From: Sphingomonas sp. URHD0057
GTDB lineage: Bacteria; Pseudomonadota; Alphaproteobacteria; Sphingomonadales; Sphingomonadaceae
Assembly (NCBI RefSeq): GCF_000620665.1
Contig: NZ_KK211162.1
Coordinates: 434,001 to 498,000 of the forward strand
DNA: 64,000 nucleotides
Direction of reading: 5' to 3'
Shown here: positions 36,322 through 44,607 of the stretch, piece after piece
Layout: the number at the start of each line of letters is the position of its first letter
Position numbering within the stretch: the first letter of the stretch is position 1
Notes under the pieces: generated by a model
Told to the model about the DNA's origin: nothing
Seen by the model: only the letters and a program-made list of their open reading frames with translations
Database searches by the model: none
Position numbers and translations under genes: made by a program

Positions 36322-37263
36322 ATGGTGAAGCTTCTCGTCGTCGCCGCCGTCCTTCTCACACTCAGCGGCGCGGCGTCGGCTCAGACCGCGCCGCTTCCCT
36401 TCACGCTCAAGCAAGTCGGTCCCGGCGTCTACGCGGCGATCGAGCCCGAGCACCAGGCTGGGTCGAATGCCGGCTTCGTCATCGGCGACGAGGGCGTGCT
36501 CGTGATCGACGCCTTCTTTACGATCGATGCCGCGCGCGCCCTGGTCGGCGAGATCCGGCGCCTGACGCCCAAGCCGATCCGCTATGTCGTGAACACCCAC
36601 TATCACGCCGATCATACCGGTGGCGACCAGGTGCTGCGCGACGCCGGCGCCATCATCATTGCCCACAAGAACGTTCGCGGGTGGGTGCGCACCAACAACT
36701 TCGCCTTGTTCGGCGACCGCATCACGCCCGAGCTGAGAAGCCGGATCGAGGCATTGCCGCTGCCCGACCTCGTCACCGACACGGACCTGACGGTGTGGCT
36801 TGGCGCGCGCAAGGTGATGGTGCGGACCGTGCTCGGCCACACCGGCGGCGACCTCACCATCTTCATCCCCGACGCCAACGTGCTGTTCGCCGGCGACATG
36901 CTGTGGCGGAAGATCCCGCCCAATTTGATCGACGGCTCGGTCAAGGAATGGGCGGCGACGGATGCGGATTTCCTGGGCATGCCGGGCGCGGCGCGGATCC
37001 GCTTCGTCCCGGGCCATGGCGATGTCGCGAACGTCAAGGACGTCGAGGAATTCCGCGGCTATTTGCTCAACCTCCAGCGACTGGTGGGAGAAGGTAGAGC
37101 GGCTGGCCTCAAGGATGATGCGCTGGCCCAGTCGGTAGCGCCCAAGCTCAGGGCGCTCCATCCGGATTGGACCATCAGCGACCGCGCCGCAGCGGCCGAG
37201 ATTCGCTACATGGATCAGGAACTCGCCGGGACGAAGAAGCGCCCCGTCCCGTCAGGCGACTAG
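36322..37263 (+). CDS. Secreted MBL-fold metallo-hydrolase
   Basis: 313 aa with a signal peptide (cleavage near ASA-QT, residue 20). Zinc motif NTHYHADHTGGDQ gives His93, His95, Asp97, His98; the further ligands are His in VLGHTGGD and PGHGD. It is of the subclass B3/quinoprotein-relay-type group of periplasmic MBL hydrolases; beta-lactamase activity cannot be claimed from sequence. It ends 12 bp inside the convergent PhyH-cupin gene. Confidence 0.85.
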   Translation: MVKLLVVAAVLLTLSGAASAQTAPLPFTLKQVGPGVYAAIEPEHQAGSNAGFVIGDEGVLVIDAFFTIDAARALVGEIRRLTPKPIRYVVNTHYHADHTGGDQVLRDAGAIIIAHKNVRGWVRTNNFALFGDRITPELRSRIEALPLPDLVTDTDLTVWLGARKVMVRTVLGHTGGDLTIFIPDANVLFAGDMLWRKIPPNLIDGSVKEWAATDADFLGMPGAARIRFVPGHGDVANVKDVEEFRGYLLNLQRLVGEGRAAGLKDDALAQSVAPKLRALHPDWTISDRAAAAEIRYMDQELAGTKKRPVPSGD

Positions 37264-38847
37264 CTCGCCATCCGCTTCCGGCGAGCTGCCGTCCGGGGGA
37301 ATCAGGCAACCCTGTTTCGGCGGCGCCGAGCGCAAGCTCGGTGCCTGAGCGGCGCCATGGAATTCGAACACGATGTAATGCGCGGGCTCGTCGCCGGCAT
37401 TGCGCATGCCGTGCAGCTCGCCCTTAGGATAATAGATCAACGATCCGGGCCCTGCGTCCCGGCCCAGGGTCCGCACCCGGCCGGACTGGATGAGGATCGC
37501 GACGTCATAGTCGTCGCGGTGCGCGGCATAGCTGCCGCCGACCTCGAGTCGCGAGGTGTGGCAGTGGAATTTGCCGAGCCAGCGGGTCGGCGCCCCGAAC
37601 AGGTTGCGCACGACAAACGGCCGCGAGCCGTTCGCTTCGGCCGGGGCAGGGCTGCGGAACACGCCCGAGCGAAGGCGCGCTCCGCCGACCGCGGGCGTGC
37701 GGCCGTGCCAGCGGAACATCATGTAGGTCACCGGCGCATTCGAAGGGTTGCGAATCGAGTGATGCTGAAAGGCGCGGTAATAAGCAAAGTCCCCTGCCTT
37801 CACCCGGATCGGCCGCGCGCCTTCGTGGCTTGGCTTGTCGGCGACCAGCAGATCCGCCTCGCCGTCGAGGACCATCAGCAATTCCTCCTCCGGATGGGCG
37901 TGGGGCGGATGGGGCCAATAACCCGGGCTCAGCACCGCCGCATGGCATGTCATGCTTTCGAGGACGGGCGTGGAGCCGGAAAAGAACGGATAGTGCTGCC
38001 ACCCTCCTTCCACATTCTCGGCGAGCGGCAGGCCGATCGCGTGAATCAGCGACGGTAGCGCGGGCAGCGGCTTGGCCGCCGGCGGCATCGGCGGCGGCAC
38101 CAGCCAGTTGGTCGCCGGCGGCGCATTGCCCTGGACGAGGATCGCCGGTGCAAGCTGCGGTTCGGTTTCCGAGGGAATGCGAACGGGGCAGTCGGCCGCG
38201 GCGAAGTGCAGGATGAGCGCGAACCGCGCTTCGGATTCGAGGCGGTTGTGCGAGCCGTGCCACATGCGCCCATCGAACAATATGGCTTCGCCGTCGGCGA
38301 CCGCGGGCTCGACCATCCGCGCCTCGGGATTTTCGCTTTGTGCCCACCCGAGCACCGTCTCGGTCGAGCTGTCCTCCCTCGAAACGCCGGTGTCGGCCTG
38401 GAACTGGCTGAGCGTGCGGCGGCAGAGATGCGATCCGGCGATCATCCGGATGCCCGAGTTGGCGGTAGTGTTGTGAAGCCCGATCCAGGCGGTGACGAAC
38501 CGACCGTCGGGAGCTTCGGTCTCCTCGTCGACGTGCCACGTGTGAATGTGTCCGGGGTTACGGAAGATGAGCTTGGTGCCCCACAGGATGATGTCGTCGC
38601 CCAGCAGCGGGGTCAGGAGCTCGATCAGCTGCTGATTCGAGCCGAGCTGGTAGAGCAGCCAGTCGGTGACCGCGCCGCCTTTCTTCCACACCGCCGGAGC
38701 AGGGCGGTCGGGGCCCGTGAGATGCGCGACCACCGCGCGGCACTGCCGCTCGTCGAGCAGGCGGATCGGGCCGAGGAAGCCGTCGCGGGCGAACGAATTC
38801 CCGGCGGGCGCCAGTGCTGGGCTTCGGTCTTCGGTCAAGTCCAGCAT
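37252..38847 (-). CDS. PhyH-like dioxygenase fused to two cupin domains
   Basis: 531 aa. Residues 15-215 look like a phytanoyl-CoA dioxygenase fold: HTWHVDEE gives the HxD iron motif (His105, Asp107), with a distal His in MWHGSHNR (197 or 200) and Arg nearby (ESEARFALI). Then come two cupins: about 300-390 (HPPHAHPEEELLMVLDGEAD) and 420-500 (FHCHTSRLEVGGSYAAH...GSLIYYPKGELHGM). Its substrate is unknown; an Fe(II)/2-oxoglutarate hydroxylase with sugar- or small-acid-binding cupins is one reading. No neighbour helps. Confidence 0.75.
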   Translation of the reverse strand: MLDLTEDRSPALAPAGNSFARDGFLGPIRLLDERQCRAVVAHLTGPDRPAPAVWKKGGAVTDWLLYQLGSNQQLIELLTPLLGDDIILWGTKLIFRNPGHIHTWHVDEETEAPDGRFVTAWIGLHNTTANSGIRMIAGSHLCRRTLSQFQADTGVSREDSSTETVLGWAQSENPEARMVEPAVADGEAILFDGRMWHGSHNRLESEARFALILHFAAADCPVRIPSETEPQLAPAILVQGNAPPATNWLVPPPMPPAAKPLPALPSLIHAIGLPLAENVEGGWQHYPFFSGSTPVLESMTCHAAVLSPGYWPHPPHAHPEEELLMVLDGEADLLVADKPSHEGARPIRVKAGDFAYYRAFQHHSIRNPSNAPVTYMMFRWHGRTPAVGGARLRSGVFRSPAPAEANGSRPFVVRNLFGAPTRWLGKFHCHTSRLEVGGSYAAHRDDYDVAILIQSGRVRTLGRDAGPGSLIYYPKGELHGMRNAGDEPAHYIVFEFHGAAQAPSLRSAPPKQGCLIPPDGSSPEADGELVA

Positions 38848-39036
38848 GCCCCGCCTTCGTTCCTAAGGTGCTGCGATTAAACTCGATACGGCGCGTCGTG
38901 TCACGCATCGATCGCGGGTTTGGTCCCGCCGTCCTGCCTTGGCGTTAACCACGACAATCCTGCATTTCGTCAACATTTGCGTAAGAATATCGAACGCGGC
39001 GTGGGTCCGGTGGCTTGAAAAAGGGGAGCACCGTCC

Positions 39037-39243
39037 ATGAGGGTATTTGGGACGAAGCCGATTGAACCGACCGATGAAGACCGGGCGGCCGCGGCGCGCT
39101 TGAGCGCCGTTGCAGCCCGCTTCAAGGCCGAGCCCGTGGCCGACTTCACCGACGTGGAGCCGGACCCGTTCGAGGCGCCCGAAGCGCTCGATGAGCCGGA
39201 CGGTGAATCGGATGCGGCGGACGAGCCGGACGGCGACGAGTGA
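39037..39243 (+). CDS. Small acidic protein, unknown function
   Basis: 68 aa. A helical start (MRVFGTKPIEPTDEDRAAAA) is followed by an acidic, low-complexity tail (DEPDGESDAADEPDGDE). AAAGGGGAG precedes the ATG by eight bases. The stop overlaps the start of the lipoprotein ORF by four bases (GTGA), so the two are coupled. Confidence 0.6.
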   Translation: MRVFGTKPIEPTDEDRAAAARLSAVAARFKAEPVADFTDVEPDPFEAPEALDEPDGESDAADEPDGDE

Positions 39244-39404
39244 CCCGGCTCGCGTTGGCCGCGCTGGCGTTGGCCGCGGGCGGATGCGGCGCCAAACCCG
39301 AGCTTGCCTTCAACAATTCGATCACAGTCAAGCTCCCACCCGCGAAACCCGCTCTTTCGGCCCCCGGTTTCGCGTTCCAGCGCCTGCCGAAGGCGCACGG
39401 ATAG
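39240..39404 (+). CDS. 54-aa probable lipoprotein
   Basis: GTG at 39240 inside the previous stop. The protein reads as a short signal (MTRLALAALALAAGGCGAKP) with Cys at residue 16; the lipobox AGGC is slightly off consensus (A at -3 instead of L/V/I). The rest is a short proline-rich tail ending LPKAHG. It is too short for routine calling and may be overlooked. Confidence 0.5.
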   Translation: MTRLALAALALAAGGCGAKPELAFNNSITVKLPPAKPALSAPGFAFQRLPKAHG

Positions 39405-39521
39405 CCCGCGACCATCTTCTCCCGGCTACCTGCTCGACATGCATTCACGCCGGGCAGTGAGTATCTCGCTTTGACACTGCCCCCGAACCATGACTAACTT
39501 TCGGTAACGGGGGAGAACGCG

Positions 39522-39689
39522 ATGAAAGCGTTCGTCGTCTTTGCGGTTGCGGTTTGGCTGGTCTGCGGACTCACCGGCGCGTGGATACTCGACAAGCTCG
39601 ACAGCGAGCATTGGAGTTATATCGTCCGCGGCCCGCTGACCCTGGTTCAAGCCATCAACGAAAGACCCGTTCCATACACGGGTCCGTAA
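39522..39689 (+). CDS. 55-aa single-pass membrane protein
   Basis: ATG 39522 follows GGGGGAGAA. The protein is MKAFVVFAVAVWLVCGLTGA WILDKL..., with one N-terminal hydrophobic helix (residues 3-23) and a short soluble tail ending RPVPYTGP. Proteins of this design are common as small sphingomonad ORFs; no function is known. Confidence 0.6.
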   Translation: MKAFVVFAVAVWLVCGLTGAWILDKLDSEHWSYIVRGPLTLVQAINERPVPYTGP

Positions 39690-39786
39690 CGGCGCACGTC
39701 GCGTGCGGACCGGACTCGACCTGTGGGCAACTGCTGTTAAATTCCCATTCAACGACTCGGCAGTCGACGCTTCGGGGAGGGGGCGA

Positions 39787-40002
39787 ATGGAATCCGATCT
39801 GCGCTTTTTTCGTCGGCGGGCGAATGAGGAAATGGCCGCTGCGCAGCGCGCGGTGACCGAAGCGGCGAGGGCGCGCCGCCTGGTCCTGGCCGATGCGTTC
39901 CTCCAGCGGCTGAAAGCCGTCGAGGCGTGCGTGGTGTCGAGCCAGCTCGATGCCTCGCTCGTGGCCGAGCGGCCGGTATTCCCGTGGGCCGCCGCCGAAT
40001 AG
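39787..40002 (+). CDS. Small helical protein (71 aa), possible family member 1
   Basis: Start ATG 39787 has GGGAGGGGG before it. Sequence: MESDLRFFRRRANEEMAAAQ, then a helical stretch RAVTEAARARRLVLADAFLQ RLKAVEAC. The pattern FF.RRA.EE..AA...A....H/A.....L resembles the small proteins at 40053, 40336 and 44337. Cytoplasmic, function unknown. Confidence 0.55.
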   Translation: MESDLRFFRRRANEEMAAAQRAVTEAARARRLVLADAFLQRLKAVEACVVSSQLDASLVAERPVFPWAAAE

Positions 40003-40052
40003 CAGCGCCAGCTTTTGTCGGGTAGCCGACAAATCCTAACAATTTCAATAAC

Positions 40053-40292
40053 ATGAGTGACGATCCGCAACTGGAACGGCCCGCCGGCGGTTCTCGCTCA
40101 ATGCCCATCGACCTGGCCTATTTGCTGTCGCGAGCAATCGAAGAAGAGGCGCGCGCCGCGAGCGCAGACGACGAAGCCGCCAAGGATGCCCATCGGCGGC
40201 TCGCCGAATATTACCGCAAGTGCGCGGAGGGGCGCGGGCCGCCGCCGCTCCCGGACCGCTCGTCGCCGTCCGGCCGGCTGACGATTTTCTAG
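40053..40292 (+). CDS. Small helical protein (79 aa), family member 2
   Basis: A short lead is followed by MPIDLAYLLSRAIEEEARAA, DDEAAKDAHRRLAEYYRKCA and a proline-rich tail. It aligns by eye with the 40336-40518 protein (MPTDLSYFLVRASEERTAAL ... HLELAERYEERV): same Y.L.RA.EE start and H..LAE.Y heptads. Role unknown. Confidence 0.6.
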   Translation: MSDDPQLERPAGGSRSMPIDLAYLLSRAIEEEARAASADDEAAKDAHRRLAEYYRKCAEGRGPPPLPDRSSPSGRLTIF

Positions 40293-40335
40293 ACCGGCAG
40301 GCCGCGATCGCGGTTCTCCCGTCGGGAAGCGCGGA

Positions 40336-40518
40336 CTAGCCGTTACGCCGCGAGGGGAAAAACAGCGGCTCTTCGCGGGTCACGATTTCGCGCACGCGCT
40401 CCTCGTAGCGCTCCGCCAGCTCGAGATGAGCGTGCCGGACCCGCGGATCCGGCTGCCGCAACGCCGCAGTCCGCTCTTCCGACGCGCGGACGAGGAAATA
40501 GCTGAGGTCTGTAGGCAT
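40336..40518 (-). CDS. Small helical protein (60 aa), family member 3
   Basis: Start at ATG 40518 (upstream GGGGGCGG), not at the farther 40554. MPTDLSYFLVRASEERTAAL RQPDPRVRHAHLELAERYEERV is a helical hairpin-like unit. It is convergent with family member 2, whose stop is 44 bp away. Confidence 0.6.
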   Translation of the reverse strand: MPTDLSYFLVRASEERTAALRQPDPRVRHAHLELAERYEERVREIVTREEPLFFPSRRNG

Positions 40519-40665
40519 GCTCGCCGCCCCCAAAATCGCTGGTGTCTTTATCACCGGATCAACAGGGATTGAATCACCTGCGTTAATTGACGGTCGTGCC
40601 CATTAATTTGGGGCGGGATGACGTTCGGTCGCCAAAGGATTAGGCTGTCCGCCGAGGGGGTGCGC

Positions 40666-41418
40666 ATGTTCAGGCTGCTGAAGCTCACCCCTCCGCACGG
40701 GTGGAACGCGGTGGGCTGGGAGCTGGGGATCGTCACGCTCGGCGTGCTGATTGCGCTTGGCGCGCAGCAGGTTGCCGAAGCGCTGCACGACCGCAGCATT
40801 GCCGCGGAGACGCGCGCCGACATCACCGATGAGCTCAACAGCGACTTGATGAGCATGGTGCTGCGGCAGGCGGCCGAGCCGTGCATCGACCGTCGCCTGA
40901 GCGACGTGCGGGGCATCGTCATTCAGTGGGAACGGACGGGGTCGTTCGTGACGCCGAGCTGGGTGTCGCAGTCGCCGGTCATCGAGATCGAGCTCAGCCG
41001 CTACGATGCGGCGCTGTCCGCTGGGCGGCTCGCGCTGCTGTCGGGCGATGAGCAGTACCGGATGGGCGCGGTGGTGGGGCGGATCCGCAAATATGACGAG
41101 TGGCAGATGGCGGAGCGCGTGCCGTGGGGCAGGCTGCGGGCGCTGCAGTTCGGAGCCGATGCGCTGTCGGCGGGCGACCGCGCGGCGATCCGCAGCGCGC
41201 TCCAGGACGCCGCGACTTTCAACTATGAGGCCAAGCTCAACATCGCCCAGGCGCTGCCGATGGCGCGCCGATACGGGTTCAGGCCCGACGAGAAGGGCTT
41301 CCGCGAAATGGCGCCTCAGGTGTGGCCCGGCGGCAAGTTCACGCCGTCCATTTGCGCGGCCATCGATACCCCGCCCGCGGAAGCCAATAAGCGGGTGATC
41401 ATCCCGCTCGCGCAGTAA
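40666..41418 (+). CDS. Membrane-anchored hypothetical protein
   Basis: 250 aa from ATG 40666, which follows GAGGGGG; the earlier in-frame ATG 40618 lacks a ribosome site. One hydrophobic helix at about residues 17-37 (GWELGIVTLGVLIALGAQQV) sits after a short cytoplasmic lead; the rest is a soluble, alpha-helical domain with ADITDELNSDLMSMVLRQA and two cysteines (CIDRR and PSICAAID). This is the layout of a sphingomonad family without known function. A periplasmic sensor or scaffold is possible. Confidence 0.65.
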   Translation: MFRLLKLTPPHGWNAVGWELGIVTLGVLIALGAQQVAEALHDRSIAAETRADITDELNSDLMSMVLRQAAEPCIDRRLSDVRGIVIQWERTGSFVTPSWVSQSPVIEIELSRYDAALSAGRLALLSGDEQYRMGAVVGRIRKYDEWQMAERVPWGRLRALQFGADALSAGDRAAIRSALQDAATFNYEAKLNIAQALPMARRYGFRPDEKGFREMAPQVWPGGKFTPSICAAIDTPPAEANKRVIIPLAQ

Positions 41419-41599
41419 GTGGCCTAATCGCCGGTCTTGAAAGCCGGTAAACGGCCGCAATCGCCTCAAATCCGACACGGCTTGTCAAAGTTCATGAACC
41501 TTTTGCGTCCTGGGGGACGCTAACCGATGCTCGGTTGGCTCGCCGCCGGACCTGTAGCTGCGTTCCCAAAGAGGGGGGCAGACCAAGGAGCCCAAAATC

Positions 41600-41947
41600 A
41601 TGAAACGCTTTATCGCTTTTGCCGGAGCATCGGCCATGCTGTTCGCGCCTGCCGTGGCGTTCGGACAGGGCGCGCCCGGCAACGGCCAGAATAATGGCAC
41701 CGGTTATTGGCATACGAATAGCGGCAACGCCGCCGGGCAGCCGGGCCAGGATTGCGAAGAGTTGATCCTGGAGGGCCTCGGCGCGGCCCCCGGCCATTCG
41801 GGCAGCGCGCCCGGCGGCGGCTCGCCGTTCACCGGCGAGGACAGCACGGCGGGCACGCATTACGCGGGCTCCCAGCCGCAGAATTCGCGCAATACGGCGT
41901 CGGTGTCGCAATATGACGTCGCCTGTGCGAACCAGACGCCGCTCTGA
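41600..41947 (+). CDS. Secreted Gly/Asn/Ser-rich protein
   Basis: 115 aa with a signal peptide (MKRFIAFAGASAMLFAPAVA FGQ). The mature part is rich in G, N, S and Q (GNGQNNGTGYWHTNSGNAAG) with two cysteines (DCEELI and VACANQ) that could form a disulfide. No family is recognised. AAGGAG precedes the start, and a strong terminator follows at 41962. Confidence 0.65.
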   Translation: MKRFIAFAGASAMLFAPAVAFGQGAPGNGQNNGTGYWHTNSGNAAGQPGQDCEELILEGLGAAPGHSGSAPGGGSPFTGEDSTAGTHYAGSQPQNSRNTASVSQYDVACANQTPL

Positions 41948-41961
41948 GGACGGTGAAAAAT

Positions 41962-42001
41962 AAGGCGGCCCGGTGGACAGAGTCCGCCGAGCCGCCTTTT
42001 A
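41962..42001 (+). terminator. Rho-independent terminator
   Basis: AAGGCGGC.CGG.GGAC, loop AGA, GTCC.CCG.GCCGCCTT with TTTT after it: a long stem with few mismatches, 14 bp after the secreted protein stop. A-rich bases precede the stem, so it could also serve the leftward GST gene. Confidence 0.85.
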
Positions 42002-42088
42002 GGTGTCGCCTTCGACCCATCGCCCCTTGGGGAACGCGACGGCCGAAAGCTTAACACAGATTGCAAATTAGTCGAGTCTTGAGTCACG

Positions 42089-42742
42089 TCACGAGCCGGC
42101 CGAGGCCGCGGCGAATACCGCATGCTGGTCAGCGAAGGCGCGCCTGAAGGCGGGGCGCGCTTCGCCGCGGGCGACGAAAGCGGCGAGGTTGGGATACTCG
42201 CCGAGGAAGTTCGCCCCGGCCGGCCGGCGGAGCACGTTGACCGTCAGCAAGTCGCCGGCGCTGAACCCGCCGTCGAGCCAGTCGGCATCGCCGAGCCGGG
42301 CCGAGAGCTGGACGAGACGGTCGCGGACGCGGCCGTCGAGCAGCGGCAGGCGCTCGGCGAACCACGGCCTGTCCTTCTCGAGCAGGATGAAACCTTCGCG
42401 CTCGACGATCGGCGCCTGCACGGTCGTCAGCGCGGCGAACATCCAGGCAATCGCGCGCGCCCGGGCGTCGGCGTCGGCGGGCAGGAGGCCGGCGTGGCGC
42501 TCGGCAATATGGAGCACGATCGCGCCCGATTCGAACAAGGCGAGATCGCTTTCCTCGTAGGTCGGGATCTGCCCGAACGGATGGATGGAGAGATGCGCCG
42601 GTTGCTTCATCTCGGCGAACGAGACGAGGCGGACGTCGTACGGTTGGCCGACCTCTTCGAGCGCCCAGCGCACCGCCATGTCCCGGGCGAGCCCGCGGCC
42701 GCGATCGGGCGAGCTTTCGAACGCGGTGATGGTCGGGGTCAT
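42089..42742 (-). CDS. Glutathione S-transferase family protein
   Basis: 217 aa from ATG 42742 (overlap ATGA with the gene upstream). Thioredoxin-like N-terminal half with ESSPDRGRGLARDMAVRWAL (a Ser-containing G-site), GQIPTYEESDLALFESGAIV, LHIAER (the ESxAI motif), and an alpha-helical C-terminal half with FSAGDLLTVNVLRR. It conjugates glutathione or acts as a thiol transferase. It is the distal gene of a two-gene leftward unit. Confidence 0.85.
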   Translation of the reverse strand: MTPTITAFESSPDRGRGLARDMAVRWALEEVGQPYDVRLVSFAEMKQPAHLSIHPFGQIPTYEESDLALFESGAIVLHIAERHAGLLPADADARARAIAWMFAALTTVQAPIVEREGFILLEKDRPWFAERLPLLDGRVRDRLVQLSARLGDADWLDGGFSAGDLLTVNVLRRPAGANFLGEYPNLAAFVARGEARPAFRRAFADQHAVFAAASAGS

Positions 42743-43407
42743 TGGTCGTCCTCTCCAAGCATGACATCGGCGAGGCTGTAGCAGTGGCTTGCCTGATAGG
42801 CATTGCGGCCGCGGTTCATGTGGGTGAGGTTGAAGCGGCGGATGGCGCGGAGCGCGTGGGGGGCGGCGAGGAATGTGCGGATCGAGGCGGCGCCGCGGAC
42901 TTTCGCGCCGAAAGTGTCGGCTTTCCAGTGGAAGTGGCCGACGTCTTCGGGTCTCGCCACGCAATGCTCGAGCAAGGCCTGGTCGAGATGATCGGGCTCG
43001 GGCGACCCGTCGGTGGTGAAATCGGAGAGATGGAGGATGATGCGGGCGCGGAGATCATCCGCCTCGGCGTGCAAGGCGAACAGTTCCATCCAGCCTGCAT
43101 TGACCCTGACCAGCGGCTTGTCGGGGCTCGTCGGCAGGCAGGAGACCGACCAGTAACGGCGCTCGGTCGTGCGCGGGATGGGGATGCAGGTTGCGCCGTA
43201 GATCTTGAGGATTTCGAGGACGTCCTGCGCCTGCGGCCGGCGCAGCAGCTTCTCGAGCCGCGCGGCGTATTTGAAGCGCTGTTCGAGCGATTGGGAGCGT
43301 TCGTCGGCGTCGGCCGGAGTTGCCTTGCCTTCCAGCCAATTGCGCTGCTGCTCCGGGTCGAGGAACTGGCGCAGGCCTTTTTTGATGCTGCGATCGACGC
43401 CGTGCAT
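42739..43407 (-). CDS. Hypothetical protein upstream of GST
   Basis: 222 aa from ATG 43407 (MHGVDRSIKKGLRQFLDPEQ); the frame extends to 43446. No recognisable motif or membrane segment. It has a helical N-terminal third (QSLEQRFKYAARLEKLLR) and a mixed C-terminal part with HFHWKADTFGAKV. Coupled to GST by a four-base overlap, so it may share a regulator, but I do not know the family. Confidence 0.6.
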   Translation of the reverse strand: MHGVDRSIKKGLRQFLDPEQQRNWLEGKATPADADERSQSLEQRFKYAARLEKLLRRPQAQDVLEILKIYGATCIPIPRTTERRYWSVSCLPTSPDKPLVRVNAGWMELFALHAEADDLRARIILHLSDFTTDGSPEPDHLDQALLEHCVARPEDVGHFHWKADTFGAKVRGAASIRTFLAAPHALRAIRRFNLTHMNRGRNAYQASHCYSLADVMLGEDDQ

Positions 43408-43469
43408 GGCGCGGGCGTAGCAAACCTTATTGGCGCTCGCACCCACGCCTTACCCGCTAGCTGGATGCA

Positions 43470-43844
43470 CTAGCCGGGAGGTTTCGCCTTGGCAGGCGCA
43501 GGATTTGCCAGCCGGCTAGCTTCGTCGTCGTCCGGTTGGAACGGATCAAGCAGGCTGGCGACGGCCTCGCGGACGCCCTCACGATAGCGGCTTCCGCGGT
43601 CGCCAGGTTCCTTGTCGTAGACCTTCAAATCGTCTCCTCGAAGCGCTTCCTCGCGAATGATCGCCAGTGTGCGATCATCGCCGCCATAAATGTTCTGAAT
43701 GAGCAGCCGAACAGCCCCCCGCAGGGCAGTGATTTCTGCCTGGAGATCTATAATGCGGTTGGCAGTCTCGTCGTCCACAACACTCAAATAGGAGCAAATC
43801 TTCAGCCTCGCTAGCCGCGGGGAATCGGTGAAACCTGCCGACAC
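43470..43844 (-). CDS. Hypothetical helical protein
   Basis: Up to 124 aa from GTG 43844; a shorter form may begin at the internal GTG in VVDDETANRIIDLQAEITAL. The core DDETANRIIDLQAEITALRG AVRLLI is a coiled-coil-like helix; the tail is proline-rich. Lower GC in the first third. Function unknown. Confidence 0.5.
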   Translation of the reverse strand: MSAGFTDSPRLARLKICSYLSVVDDETANRIIDLQAEITALRGAVRLLIQNIYGGDDRTLAIIREEALRGDDLKVYDKEPGDRGSRYREGVREAVASLLDPFQPDDDEASRLANPAPAKAKPPG

Positions 43845-43867
43845 ACGAAACCAAGTCTGAGCAATCC

Positions 43868-44104
43868 TCAGTCGGCGGCGGGCCGATCGTAGATTGGCGA
43901 CAGCTTGCGGGTGGGGACCGGGGTGTTGCGTTTGATGAAGGCCTCGGCCTCGCGCATCGTGCCGAAGCCATGTTCGGTGGCGCCGCTCCCCTGGTGCGCG
44001 AGCACCGCGACGAACGGCAGCGCGGCGCCCGCGACATGCGTGACGCGGCCCGCGGTCGAACTCATGTGCCCGCCTTCATCTTTCCAGGTCTGCTCGGGCG
44101 TCAT
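43868..44104 (-). CDS. Small hypothetical protein (78 aa)
   Basis: ATG 44104 follows AGAAGAGATCGAG. The sequence MTPEQTWKDEGGHMSSTAGR, then VTHVAGAALPFVAVLAHQGS and EAEAFIKRNTPVP looks like a two-part soluble protein with one beta-hairpin. It follows the 74-aa gene by 11 bp and is probably in the same unit as the small genes 44116-44543. Confidence 0.55.
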   Translation of the reverse strand: MTPEQTWKDEGGHMSSTAGRVTHVAGAALPFVAVLAHQGSGATEHGFGTMREAEAFIKRNTPVPTRKLSPIYDRPAAD

Positions 44105-44115
44105 CTCGATCTCTT

Positions 44116-44340
44116 CTACCAGAGCGGCTGGGCGGGGCGATGCCGCGCCCGCGCGCGCTCGATTCCGATGATCTTCCGCTTGAACTTGCGGCGGATCAGC
44201 TCGGCCCCGTCGACGCTGTTGCAGACGAGCCGGACGCCGCCCTCGGGAAGCGCTTCGATCGCCGACACGCCGACCTTCGACGCGAGGCAGTGGGCGAGCG
44301 CTTCGCTCTCGCTCATGGCGAGTTGCATGGCCCTGCTCAT
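44116..44340 (-). CDS. Small hypothetical protein (74 aa)
   Basis: ATG 44340 overlaps the previous stop (ATGA). The protein MSRAMQLAMSESEALAHCLA, then SKVGVSAIEALPEGGVRLVC and a basic tail IRRKFKRKIIGIERARARHR. A beta-rich middle and a cationic end suggest a nucleic-acid contact, but this is speculation. Confidence 0.55.
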   Translation of the reverse strand: MSRAMQLAMSESEALAHCLASKVGVSAIEALPEGGVRLVCNSVDGAELIRRKFKRKIIGIERARARHRPAQPLW

Positions 44341-44543
44341 ACGCCGCACCCGGCCCGGCCCTGCTCGGCTTTGCGCGCCGCATCCTCGACCCGATAGGTC
44401 TGGGTCCGGCGCAGCCGGTCGGCCATGTCGTCCCAGGCGGACGCGGCGCTGAGGCAGCGGTCGCGGACGTTGGCCAGGCGGGTCTGTTCGGCTTCGGCAC
44501 GGCACTGGGCCGCGCGTTCGGTATAAAACTCTAATGTCGACAT
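44337..44543 (-). CDS. Small helical protein (68 aa), possible family member 4
   Basis: MSTLEFYTERAAQCRAEAEQ TRLANVRDRCLSAASAWDDM ADRLRR: the same FY..RA....A.....A.....L..A..W..MADR layout as sphingomonad small helical proteins and similar by eye to the three at 39787-40518. It heads a leftward chain of three small genes with overlaps. Confidence 0.55.
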   Translation of the reverse strand: MSTLEFYTERAAQCRAEAEQTRLANVRDRCLSAASAWDDMADRLRRTQTYRVEDAARKAEQGRAGCGV

Positions 44544-44574
44544 GGCGCGCGATCCTTCTGAGGGCAGGGCCCGG

Positions 44575-44591
44575 TCCGCGATGGTCGCGGA
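44575..44591 (-). terminator. Hairpin behind the cold-shock gene
   Basis: TCCGCGA, loop TGG, TCGCGGA: a perfect seven-base stem 17 bp past the cold-shock gene stop on the minus strand. No clear T-run. Confidence 0.4.
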
Positions 44592-44607
44592 GCGGGAATG
44601 ACTGCGA

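Noticed and set aside
42122-43473. Plus-strand ORFs opposite GST and the gene before it
   Set aside because: They mirror high third-position GC of the leftward genes; motifs are on the minus strand only.
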